Of a DNA stretch of 40,533 nucleotides, positions 1 to 8,300 are shown piece by piece. Source of the DNA: a virus; IMG/VR virus record IMGVR_UViG_3300030419_003062, positions 1 through 40,533 of that record. The stretch is one strand, 5' to 3'. The notes under the pieces were generated by a model, which saw only the letters and a list, made by a program, of their open reading frames with translations, did not search any database and was not told the origin of the DNA. Position 1 is the stretch's first letter; each line of letters begins with the position of its first letter. Both the position numbers and the translations under genes were made by a program.

Positions 1-2279
1 ATAAAGGTGGAAAAGTAAAGGTATGGATACCTCATATTTCTCCTACAGTATATAAAAACTGGGACGAAAAAGATGAATCAAAGTCGTTTAAGTTTATAGG
101 TAAAAATATTAATAGTGATCTTACTGATATTATAGAAGATCTTAAAAAAATATTACCATGGGCTGAAAGTGCATCTCCTATTATAGGTAGTATTGCTCCT
201 GGTCGGTATAATGCTTACGAACAAAAAGCTACAATATCAGATTCAAATAGATTAGATACTGCTTACCCTGAAGAAATAGAAAGTAAGTATAAGCTTAATA
301 GTGATGGTATTGGAGAAAAACCAGCGCATAAATATGAAGTTCATTCATTAAAAGTATCTGATGCATTTACTGATAAAGATAAAGTTAAGTTTAATAACTT
401 AAATAAGTTTGCTTATAATTATGTACCGAGTTCATATTCTAATAGTGCTAAAGGTAGCTTTAGTATACCTAATGTTGGTTCATATGTATGGTGTTTTTGT
501 GTAGGAGGTGATCCTAACTCATTAGTTTATTTTGCTACTACTCATGGAGCTGACGAATGGAAATCTATTTATAAAAACTTCGATTGTGATGGTTTAGATT
601 ATCCTGGTTCATATGAAAATAAATCTAAAGACTCAGACCCTAATTATAATCACAATACCGAGACATATAGAAACAAATATGTTATAAATCAAAAAGGTGG
701 TACAATTGAAATTGTTAGTAGCGATAATAGAGAGGCATTAAAACTTACTCATTACTCTGGTTCATTTAAAGAGTTTAATAATGACGTTAATATTGAGCTT
801 GCAACAAATAATAACCAAAAATTAGTACAAGGAGATGAATTTTTTACAGTTAAAGGTACTAAAAATGATTATGTAGGGAGAGATTTTGATCAAATAATAA
901 ATGGAGATTACTATAAAAAAATTGGTAATTTAAATTCAGATGTTCAAATTCAATGGAGAGATTTAATGGAGTCTATAGCAGATGCTAAACAGTTGTTTGA
1001 GATTAAACGAGCTCGTTCTATAACTGATAGAAATGATTTTATTAAAAAGACTAGTGGTAATCAAAGTAGAAGTGGTACGTTCGGTCCGTGTCCTCTCTGT
1101 ACTGCTCCTAGTACTAGAGATCAAATATGGGACAATATATATGCATTTACATCTGTAACTCAAGATTTTGAATATACTAGTTCTGTTAGTACCTTTACTC
1201 ATAGTAGTGATGTCACATCTACTAACTCTGATACTGATAGTGTATTAATTTATCCTACAAGTTCTGGAGGTTTTTTTGGTAACACATCTTGCCCTGTGTG
1301 TGGTGGAGATAATCTCAGTCCATCTAGTTTTAACGGTACATGGAATCCTGAGGATAAAGATTCGTTAATTATTAGTAACTTTAGATTAAAGGTAAAAGAT
1401 TTAATTGAATTAGAAAAGCAATTAGGGTTAGGTGGTAGTGAAATTATTAATATTACAAAACATAAAGTAGAGAATATTGGTTTAATTTATAATGATTTTC
1501 CTTCTACACGAATTGATGAAATAGGTAAGATGGATAATTATGAGGTTGCTGTCTTTAAAAAGGGTGTCGTTAAAACTAAAATACCGTCTGCTCTTATAGA
1601 GTATGTACATGTAGATGATTTCCCTGGTGGAGATTGTACGCAGAATATTGGTAACAAGTGGAATGTATTAGTTGGTAGTGGTGGTGTTAGTATTAAGTCT
1701 ACAGGTGGTGTTGATATTGGTGGTACAATTACTAACATTGCTGGTCAGCAAATTAATGTTGCTTCTGAGTATGAAACTAACATCTCCTCTAAGAAGGTTA
1801 CTATTGCAGCTGAGATGTTAACTCTACGCAATAAGAACAACAGACAAGTGTTGGTTGATGGTAATTTGGGGGTCAGTCAGAATGTAGTTATAGGTGGTGG
1901 TATGCATGTAGAAGGAGAATTATCTGTTCAACATATTACTGCTCCTGTTGAAATTCAAGAAACAGAACCTATTGTTGTTTATAGTAAATTATTAAATGGA
2001 TTGAGTTTCGATGTTAACCTTAGCGGGTTTGATAAAGACTCTGATGGTGCTATTAAAGATGGTTCTTCTGGAACAGCAACCTTACAATCTGATAGTAATG
2101 ATGATCTTGTACGAGCTTATCCACATACTCATCCATTTAAGAATGTACCTCTAAAATTAATGAAAGATAAAGATGAAGTACGTAAGGTTGCAAATAAGAC
2201 AACAGACAATCAAGGACCCACAGCCCCTATTCCAGTAGTTCATGAAAAGAAGAGTGGTGAAACTGGTCCTAGTAATTAG
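1..2279 (+). CDS. T4 gp5-like baseplate central spike protein (5' truncated by window)
   Basis: The reading frame is open from base 3 to the TAG at 2277-2279, so the gene starts before the window. The first ~190 visible codons look like the OB-fold of gp5/VgrG-type spike proteins: a GGKVKVWIPHISP segment near the start and, around 470-545, PNVGSYVWCFCVGGDPNSLV, the usual turn and strand of that fold. A VgrG-like segment follows (NQKGGTIEIVSSDNREALKL), then a repetitive Gly/Ile/Val-rich stretch (about 1680-1950) typical of a beta-helical needle. The C-terminus has a PHTHPFKN motif often seen at the end of phage spike proteins. T4 gp5 carries a lysozyme domain between OB-fold and needle; none is recognisable here. 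Two CPxC motifs (CPLC near 1096, CPVC near 1294) could bind a metal. The role is inferred from fold-level similarity: membrane-piercing spike under the tail tube. Confidence 0.75.
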   Translation, partial: KGGKVKVWIPHISPTVYKNWDEKDESKSFKFIGKNINSDLTDIIEDLKKILPWAESASPIIGSIAPGRYNAYEQKATISDSNRLDTAYPEEIESKYKLNSDGIGEKPAHKYEVHSLKVSDAFTDKDKVKFNNLNKFAYNYVPSSYSNSAKGSFSIPNVGSYVWCFCVGGDPNSLVYFATTHGADEWKSIYKNFDCDGLDYPGSYENKSKDSDPNYNHNTETYRNKYVINQKGGTIEIVSSDNREALKLTHYSGSFKEFNNDVNIELATNNNQKLVQGDEFFTVKGTKNDYVGRDFDQIINGDYYKKIGNLNSDVQIQWRDLMESIADAKQLFEIKRARSITDRNDFIKKTSGNQSRSGTFGPCPLCTAPSTRDQIWDNIYAFTSVTQDFEYTSSVSTFTHSSDVTSTNSDTDSVLIYPTSSGGFFGNTSCPVCGGDNLSPSSFNGTWNPEDKDSLIISNFRLKVKDLIELEKQLGLGGSEIINITKHKVENIGLIYNDFPSTRIDEIGKMDNYEVAVFKKGVVKTKIPSALIEYVHVDDFPGGDCTQNIGNKWNVLVGSGGVSIKSTGGVDIGGTITNIAGQQINVASEYETNISSKKVTIAAEMLTLRNKNNRQVLVDGNLGVSQNVVIGGGMHVEGELSVQHITAPVEIQETEPIVVYSKLLNGLSFDVNLSGFDKDSDGAIKDGSSGTATLQSDSNDDLVRAYPHTHPFKNVPLKLMKDKDEVRKVANKTTDNQGPTAPIPVVHEKKSGETGPSN

Positions 2280-2287
2280 TAATATGT

Positions 2288-2746
2288 GTGAAAAATATAA
2301 TTAATATTAATAATAATATAGTACATAAAACTAACACCCGAAGCAAACTACATTACTTAACAGAAAGAGACACATTACTTATATTACAAAATAATTATGT
2401 TGATTATTTTAGTGTAAATTACTATCCATTTCCAAAAATTGTTTCATATAATAATGATAAATTAATTTTAACTTTAAGTTTTTGTGGTGATAGTTTAGAT
2501 AATTTATCAGTTATAAATGTAGACAATAAAGAATTATATATTAAAAATATTTTACTTAATATAAAAAATAATAATATTAATTATACAGATTTACGAGAGT
2601 CAAATATATGTATTATGGATAATAAAATTTATTTAATAGATTTTGAGAATGTAGTTTTAAATGAACAATTTAATTATATATCAAATTACCATCATTTTAA
2701 TTTTATTACAGATAAAAAAACCGGTGAGACTAGTCCCACCGGTTAA
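2288..2746 (+). CDS. Minimal kinase-like protein (152 aa, GTG start)
   Basis: Starts at GTG 8 nt after the spike stop codon; the nearby ATG at 2284 is in another frame and closes at once, so translation is probably coupled to the spike gene. The C-terminal half reads like a protein kinase/aminoglycoside phosphotransferase active site: YTDLRESNICI (residues 99-109, matching HxDLxxxN with D101 and N106) followed by YLIDFE (115-120, D118 in the DFG/DFE position). Upstream, PFPKIVSYNNDKLILTLSF (48-66) followed by CGDSLDNL resembles the hinge of such folds, and K14/E27 could be the beta3-lysine and helix-C glutamate. The catalytic HxD histidine is Tyr and the N-lobe has no glycine loop, so it may be a pseudokinase. 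The protein is far shorter than normal kinases and ends with KKTGETSPTG, encoded by the terminator of the opposing gene. Function inferred from motifs only. Confidence 0.5.
   Translation: MKNIININNNIVHKTNTRSKLHYLTERDTLLILQNNYVDYFSVNYYPFPKIVSYNNDKLILTLSFCGDSLDNLSVINVDNKELYIKNILLNIKNNNINYTDLRESNICIMDNKIYLIDFENVVLNEQFNYISNYHHFNFITDKKTGETSPTG
2714..2744 (-). terminator. Rho-independent terminator of the hsp20 unit, inside the 3' end of the opposing CDS
   Basis: Inverted repeat 2719-2730 / 2733-2744 (12-bp arms, one mismatch that becomes a G-U pair in the minus-strand RNA). On the minus strand it is followed by a run of seven T (2720-2714). It lies just past the Hsp20 stop codon and overlaps the last codons and TAA of the kinase-like gene. 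On the plus strand there is no U-tract after the stem, so it should act mainly on minus-strand transcripts. Confidence 0.85.
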
Positions 2747-2767
2747 CTAAAATCAATGTAAGAGGAA

Positions 2768-3196
2768 TTAACCTACTGCTACATCAATCACTTTATGCTC
2801 TTTAGGCTGTAAGCGCGGAGCAGTAATAGTTAGAACCCCATCAGTTAGTTTGGATGAGATTTGATCACCATCAAAATCACCACCATTGATTCTAAATGAT
2901 CTAGTATATGTTTCTTCTTTAGAACCAGTCTTATTAGTAATGGTTCTTTTAGCTTCAACAAATGCTACATCAGTATCATCATTGTATGTGACCTTAAGGT
3001 CTGCTTTCTTTACACCTGGTAGATCGATTTCTACATGCAAGTTTTCTTTACTCTCGTTAAAACGAATATTATCGTTAGAGAACGAAGCATACTGCGGAGC
3101 AAAATCTCCACCAAATGCAGTGTTGAATAAGTCAACGACTGGACTGACCGACCCCGTCCGAGGGCTTGTTGTTAAGTAATTAAATAAGTTAGACAT
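2768..3196 (-). CDS. hsp20: Small heat shock protein (Hsp20/alpha-crystallin family)
   Basis: 142 aa, the usual length for the family. The alpha-crystallin domain spans about residues 44-129: beta-rich start (IRFNESKENLHVEIDLPGV, 44-62), then ETYTRSFRI (95-103), and the diagnostic DGVLTITAP motif (119-127, matching GxLxxxxP). The C-terminal VIDV resembles the I-x-I/V tail that docks into neighbouring subunits. The first ~40 residues are a variable N-terminal arm. Known for the family: ATP-independent holdase that keeps unfolding proteins soluble; Hsp20 is a common gene of T4-like marine phages, where it may help virion assembly or protect host proteins. It has its own late-type promoter (3205-3212) and a terminator at 2714-2744, so it forms a self-contained minus-strand unit facing the kinase-like gene. 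Confidence 0.95.
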   Translation of the reverse strand: MSNLFNYLTTSPRTGSVSPVVDLFNTAFGGDFAPQYASFSNDNIRFNESKENLHVEIDLPGVKKADLKVTYNDDTDVAFVEAKRTITNKTGSKEETYTRSFRINGGDFDGDQISSKLTDGVLTITAPRLQPKEHKVIDVAVG

Positions 3197-3204
3197 AACG
3201 TAAG

Positions 3205-3212
3205 TATTTATA
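3205..3212 (-). promoter_or_regulatory. T4-type late promoter for hsp20
   Basis: Perfect TATAAATA on the minus strand, 8 nt before the Hsp20 ATG. With the T4 late geometry (octamer about -13 to -6) the leader would be about 3 nt. Confidence 0.75.
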
Positions 3213-3246
3213 CGCTATTTTTCAGGAAATGCAACTTTTTTTTGTT

Positions 3247-3483
3247 TTAGAGAGGTCTCTCTACTTTTGAACCTGTTTTAATGTTCTGGATAATCATTTT
3301 CTTATAGGCTCCTATAGATATAGTAAAGTTGACTGTATCCCCTGACATAACTGGAGAGCCCTCAATCTTCCCGGGGTATCGATAGTTTTTGACAATATTA
3401 CCCTTAACCGTTTCACGTATTTCAAGCTTTACAGAATTACCTTGTTGAGTGGCTATAGCATAATATGTCTCATTTTTGTTCAT
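3247..3483 (-). CDS. Hypothetical 78-aa protein
   Basis: No family recognised. The sequence is polar and strand-rich (YYAIATQQGNSVKLEIRETV; later VNFTISIGAYKKMIIQNIKT), with no signal peptide, membrane segment or cysteine, suggesting a small soluble beta-rich protein. It lies upstream of hsp20 on the same strand with 50 bp between them, and each has its own late-type octamer. Its ATG sits 6 nt behind the octamer at 3490-3497, which supports the start chosen. Its promoter is divergent from that of the fibre-like gene at 3538. Confidence 0.75.
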   Translation of the reverse strand: MNKNETYYAIATQQGNSVKLEIRETVKGNIVKNYRYPGKIEGSPVMSGDTVNFTISIGAYKKMIIQNIKTGSKVERPL

Positions 3484-3489
3484 TTTAAT

Positions 3490-3497
3490 TATTTAAT
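3490..3497 (-). promoter_or_regulatory. T4-type late promoter for the 78-aa gene
   Basis: ATTAAATA on the minus strand, 6 nt before the ATG. It forms a divergent pair with the octamer at 3524-3531. Confidence 0.6.
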
Positions 3498-3523
3498 AAT
3501 ACTTGTATTAATGTGATTAATAT

Positions 3524-3531
3524 ATTAAATA
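3524..3531 (+). promoter_or_regulatory. T4-type late promoter for the 3538 gene
   Basis: ATTAAATA, 6 nt before the ATG at 3538. Predicted leader about 1 nt on T4 geometry. Confidence 0.6.
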
Positions 3532-3537
3532 TTTTAT

Positions 3538-4656
3538 ATGGCAGAGGTAAAGAAAGCTAGGCTGTTTTTACGGCGTGGTTCTGATACAGATAGAAAACTT
3601 ACTACATTATGTGAAGGTGAATTAGGTTACTCTACAGACGCTTTCAGAGTCTTTGTAGGTGATGGAAGTACCGCAGGAGGAAAAACGTTAGGTCTTTCTG
3701 CATTTATGACCACAGGTAATGTAGGGTCGTTTCATACTACATTAACAGAAGCGTCAGCAGCAGGGTTAGCTCATAAAGGAGACTTATCTTTACATAATGC
3801 TTGGCCATATAATAACGCAGCTGGTGTTTCAGTAACTGTCGCTAATAGTGCAACAGTCGTCATGGTACTTACAGGTACGGCTCCTGGAACAGCTAGTAGC
3901 TGGGTAGCTGTTAACTCTGGTATTCCTTGGGGTAATTTACACGTAGCCGATGATGATATTTCTGGTGATAAAATTCATGGTGGTACTATTTCTGGAGATA
4001 TAAGTTTTACTGGAACGTTAACTACTATGGCTGTATCAACTCAAGGGTCATTAACAGTTGCTTCTTGTTCTGGTACAGGGTTAAGACAGGTCGCTTGTAC
4101 TGCTGCTGGCCAGCTGACTGCTATAGATGTAACTGAAGTTGTAGCCTCTGGCGCAACTGGTGGTGTATTAGCTATGGTTACATTTGGTCAAACTGGTAGT
4201 AGTGGAACTATAACACCAAAATATAGCTTTGGAGTTACATCAGTAACAGAAAAGTTATATAGTTATGCTAATACTAATGGTGTTGGTGCAATTGGTACAC
4301 ATGTTGCAAACAGTGGTACTATTGCTTCTTATACTGATCCGTCAATAGCTGTTGATAGTGGTACTGGTGTGTATGAAATTGTATTTTCTCAAGCAGTAGA
4401 TGGTCATGCCAATCGCCCTGTCATTATTCAGGCTTCTAATTGGAGAGGTAGAGACTATGAAGATCGGAAAGTAGAAGATCATACTACAACTGCTACAATA
4501 GATTACAAATGGAAAAACTCTACTACTTTAATAGTTGTATTTTCGTCTGCATTTTATAATGATAGTGATAGAAAATCGCATGGTAGTTTAAAGAATTTAT
4601 ATCCTAATAGTGGGCATACAGATTCTCGTACATTGTTTACTGTACAAGTATTTTAA
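3538..4656 (+). CDS. Tail-fibre-like virion structural protein (372 aa)
   Basis: Residues ~5-52 (ARLFLRRGSDTDR, then CEGELGYSTDAFRVFVGDGS) match the short N-terminal module found on many phage fibres and on Mtd-type tropism proteins: a ligand-like RRG, an 'EGE.GY.TD' turn and a 'VGDGS/T' end. The middle (about 150-230) is a low-complexity Gly/Ser/Thr/Val stretch with alternating hydrophobics (GDKIHGGTISGDISFTGTL) like fibre shafts. The C-terminal ~140 residues look like a compact beta domain (VYEIVFSQAVDGHANRPVII and following), possibly a host-contact tip. Its stop overlaps the stop of the opposing phosphoribosyltransferase gene by 4 nt. Function inferred from the N-terminal module and context. 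Confidence 0.7.
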   Translation: MAEVKKARLFLRRGSDTDRKLTTLCEGELGYSTDAFRVFVGDGSTAGGKTLGLSAFMTTGNVGSFHTTLTEASAAGLAHKGDLSLHNAWPYNNAAGVSVTVANSATVVMVLTGTAPGTASSWVAVNSGIPWGNLHVADDDISGDKIHGGTISGDISFTGTLTTMAVSTQGSLTVASCSGTGLRQVACTAAGQLTAIDVTEVVASGATGGVLAMVTFGQTGSSGTITPKYSFGVTSVTEKLYSYANTNGVGAIGTHVANSGTIASYTDPSIAVDSGTGVYEIVFSQAVDGHANRPVIIQASNWRGRDYEDRKVEDHTTTATIDYKWKNSTTLIVVFSSAFYNDSDRKSHGSLKNLYPNSGHTDSRTLFTVQVF

Positions 4657-5138
4657 TTTTCCCAAGGAAATACTATCCATTCATCATTATCAAATTCTTT
4701 AACTGTATAATCAGGGACGAAGATTGTTTTTGGTTTATAATATATTGTAGCATATACCCATGTTTTTTTATCTGATCTCTCCCAATTAATAATTTTCTCC
4801 ATTTTTTTTATTTTTTGAAGAGTTAATCCGGTATCTACTAAGTCATCTACGATAAGAACTTTATCTTCATTTTGCAAATCTCCCCAACTAGGAAAACTAA
4901 TTACTTTAACTATATCCTCAGTCGAGTGAGCTCCATTTCGCGGTACATCTTCTTGATAGGATTTTAAATTAGCAGATAGTAATTTATTTACTTTTAAGTG
5001 TTTAGCTAAGAGAGTAGCTGGAATCATACCACCGTTCGCTATTCCTACAATACAAGAGAAATTAAAACTTTTAAGTTTATCTCCTAAAATTTTTGTATCT
5101 TCTTGTATATTTTCCCAAGTTAAATATGTTTTAGACAT
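4653..5138 (-). CDS. Xanthine/guanine-type phosphoribosyltransferase
   Basis: 161 aa, close to E. coli Gpt (152 aa). The PRPP-binding motif is intact: VLIVDDLVDTGLTL at residues 94-107, with the acidic pair D98-D99. The N-terminus YLTWENIQED, the IVGIANGGMIPATLLAKHL segment (30-48) and the C-terminal WIVFPWE all parallel Gpt (TWD, 'ISRGG', 'WIEQPWD'). Family reaction: transfer of a purine base onto PRPP to give the nucleotide, i.e. purine salvage; with nrdA/nrdB in this window it fits nucleotide supply. Which base it prefers cannot be told from sequence. It is on the minus strand and overlaps the stop of the 58-aa gene by 8 nt, so the two are one operon. Confidence 0.85.
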   Translation of the reverse strand: MSKTYLTWENIQEDTKILGDKLKSFNFSCIVGIANGGMIPATLLAKHLKVNKLLSANLKSYQEDVPRNGAHSTEDIVKVISFPSWGDLQNEDKVLIVDDLVDTGLTLQKIKKMEKIINWERSDKKTWVYATIYYKPKTIFVPDYTVKEFDNDEWIVFPWEN

Positions 5139-5307
5139 TTGCTAAATCAACTACAATTTCTTTTCCTATATATTTTATTAACTCTTTTAATTTTTCAACT
5201 GTTTGTTGTTTTTCAGTTGGTTCCATTTTTTGAGCTTCTTTATATAAATCTAGAATAAAATCGTGTGTAATTTTATGCTTATTCAATTGTGCTGATTTTC
5301 TCGGCAT
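5131..5307 (-). CDS. Hypothetical 58-aa protein upstream of the phosphoribosyltransferase
   Basis: A short minus-strand frame from ATG at 5307 to TAA at 5131-5133, starting MPRKSAQLNKHKITHDFILD and ending KEIVVDLANV. It is helical and charged, with no recognised family. Support: it overlaps the phosphoribosyltransferase start by 8 nt in the way of a translationally coupled pair, and a late-type octamer (5314-5321) lies 6 nt before its ATG, while the phosphoribosyltransferase has no octamer of its own. It is therefore probably the first gene of that operon. Confidence 0.7.
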   Translation of the reverse strand: MPRKSAQLNKHKITHDFILDLYKEAQKMEPTEKQQTVEKLKELIKYIGKEIVVDLANV

Positions 5308-5313
5308 TCTAAA

Positions 5314-5321
5314 TATTTACT
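5314..5321 (-). promoter_or_regulatory. T4-type late promoter for the 58-aa/phosphoribosyltransferase operon
   Basis: AGTAAATA on the minus strand, 6 nt before the ATG at 5307; divergent from the octamer at 5363-5370. Confidence 0.5.
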
Positions 5322-5362
5322 TTTATTATTGTAACTTCAATCTGTTAAATTAAGATAAATTT

Positions 5363-5370
5363 GTTAAATA
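5363..5370 (+). promoter_or_regulatory. T4-type late promoter for the 1239-aa gene
   Basis: GTTAAATA, 7 nt before the ATG at 5378; predicted leader about 2 nt. Confidence 0.55.
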
Positions 5371-5377
5371 ATTAATA

Positions 5378-8300
5378 ATGGCTATTTCAGTATATAGTGA
5401 AGTAACTGCAGTATCAACTAATGGGTATGAAAGGGATAGGGTTTTAGATAAGCTAAGACTACCCAAAACTAGTTTACCATATACGGTTGACGAAATTACC
5501 ATAAGTCATAATGACTTTGCTGTCTCAGATGTTTATAATGATAGTATACGTAAATTATATAGTAATTATCTATATCTTATAGCTAATGCGGAAATAGCTA
5601 CAAAAAACCCTCCTACCTCAGGTGCGCCTAATTTTGTTAGTGTGATATCAGGTGGTGGTCACCAGGGAGCTGTATCTGCTGTAACTACCCAATCAGATGC
5701 TTTCACTCATCTTAATAGTTTATCTGGTTTACAAGAAACTCATTTAACCCTTAAAACTGACGGTACAGAAAAATTCTTATTATTTAATTATAGTAGAGAT
5801 TATTCTTGTGTAGGTGAAACTGATATACATATTACATCCTTTATAACATTATTATCAGGTAATGAAGTAGAATTTAATAAGTCATTTAAATTTAAAAATG
5901 TAGTTAGTGTTGATATAAAAGATAATATATTATTTGTTTTAGATAAAGGATCAAACACAGTTTTTAAATTCGATATTACTGGCCTTATAACTGATGATAC
6001 AGCTATGAGACGAACAGGGGTAGATGATAGTGAGCACCCTGGTAGGTGGTTATTAAAGACTATTGGAGGTGAGGGTATTTCTCAGACTAAAAATAAATTA
6101 CTCAACCCAACTTCTTTATCTGTATATAAAGATAAAGTTTATATATTAGACAACGGTCATAACAGTCTTAAAGTATTTGATTTAGATTTTAATTTTATCC
6201 GTGAAGTAAGTGCTCCAAATTTATTTAATAATGAAAATTCTGGTTCGTTAGTTTCGATTGTTGTAGATCAATATTCAGATACTAATGAATCAGTAGTTGG
6301 TTATATTCTATCTTCTAAAGGCAAAATTTTAGAATATAATACTGAAACAAATACAATAGGACAACCACAAGCTTTATTTAAATATTATGATACTAAATTA
6401 TATACCTTATCTGGATTAAATGAAAACGATTCTTTTAAAAAGATAGTTAATAGTAAGGCACAAAAAAATATTTTATATACTTGTAATAATGGTAAGATTT
6501 ATAAATATTACAAATCTAATTTAAACCAATATATATCTGTATTAGATTTAACTATTAACTCTTCTGCTATTAGAGTAAGTGGTCGTGACTATGATCAACA
6601 AATTTTATCGTTTGACACTGCATTATATAATGATAGAGATTATATAGCTGTTACTACTAGAGTAAATCATGGAGATGTTGATTTACAAAAAGTACAAACT
6701 TATTTTTATTATGACGAACACACTACAACTAAATTATATTCAGAGAATTTCTATACTAATTATTTTACATTATCTGATATTTTAGTATTGCCTCAAGAAA
6801 TTGTTAATAATATTACATTTAATAAAACTACTAAAAAATTAATATACAATCATTATTCTTTTTTTGAGAGTTTAAATAAAAAGATTTATAGTTTTTATAA
6901 TACTGCTTCTGGTTATGCCGCTGTGCCTACATTATGTACAATAAATGCTCATGAATTTAGTAAACCGTCATCTTTTAATGAAAATAGTAATATGTTTATT
7001 GGAGTTAATGAGCCGTTATTAACTGATGTTGTTAATCGTCCATTAAAATTATTGTACACTCAACAAGAAGATTTATTTAATTTAATTAAAGAAGAGTCTC
7101 TTAATAGTAATCCACCGCGTAATGTACCTGTAAGGTTACCAGCAAACACAGAAGGATTTCCTAATGTTTTATCTCTATCCGCTAGTACGGCTACGGTCTC
7201 GGCTGGTGACGATATTGCTTTTGTTGTTACTAAGACTAATGTATTAACAGGTTCTAAAGGATGTAGTTTTAAATATTATACTACATTAGGAACTGCGCAA
7301 AGTGGAGATATTCAATATATCGACCCTGTTGATCCTAGTATTGCATTATTCGCAGACGATGACACTACTAGAACTCTATATGTAGATACTTTAAAATTCT
7401 TCGGGTACACTACAAAGACTTTTGATTTTGTAATAGAACAAAATACTAACTGTATTGTAGATCCTGATCTAACTAAAACTACTGTAACTATTACACCTGC
7501 TGCTGATTATTATACTATTAGCATGTCAGCGACTAATTCAAATATTAATGAAGGTACTAGAGGGCAGATTGGTATAGTTAGGAGTACTATTGCAGATGGT
7601 GTAACTGGTATTATAGATACAAATTTAGAAAGTGCAGTTAATATTAAATTGACACCACTAGAGAACGCTACATCAGATAGCTATACTCCTAGTGTTACTG
7701 GTAGAGATGAACATGTTGTAACAGAAGATTCTGATAGGTATAGTGATTTCCCAGGAACTAGTGTAACTCAACAGACATCAGCTGCTGAAGTAGGTAGTAC
7801 AAGTACTATATATTTTACTGATACAATTACATCTGTTGTATTTGATGTTAGTGCTATACAAGATTCAGCTGAAAATACTGCAAAGAGTATAGGTGTTACA
7901 ATTTACAATCCAACTGCTGGATCTATTATTGGTACATCACATCAAACAGTAACAATTGGTCAGGAGTATAAAACTACTAATTTATATTTATCTTCAATCT
8001 CTGCTAGTTATGTTGTACCGAGTACTGTTAATACATTAAGTTGTGTTAATATATGGGAAGCTTTATCTGCTAGTACAGCTGATAGTAACACAACTGCTTT
8101 TTCTACATTCTCAGCTACTAACCCATATGAAGTTAATTTTACTGTACATGCCCCTCTTACTTCTTTCTCTGTATCTACATTATCTGCTGCTATACAATTC
8201 TGGCCAGATCACGATTTAGTGTACAATTCTAATAAACTCAACCTTATTGTTGAGGGTAATATTGGTGGAGATAATACTCCCGGGACATTATCGGGTGATG

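Noticed and set aside
4648-4674. Inverted repeat AGTATTT...AAATACT at the convergent stops of the fibre-like and phosphoribosyltransferase genes
   Set aside because: The stem is AT-only with a long loop and no clear U-tract, too weak to call a terminator.
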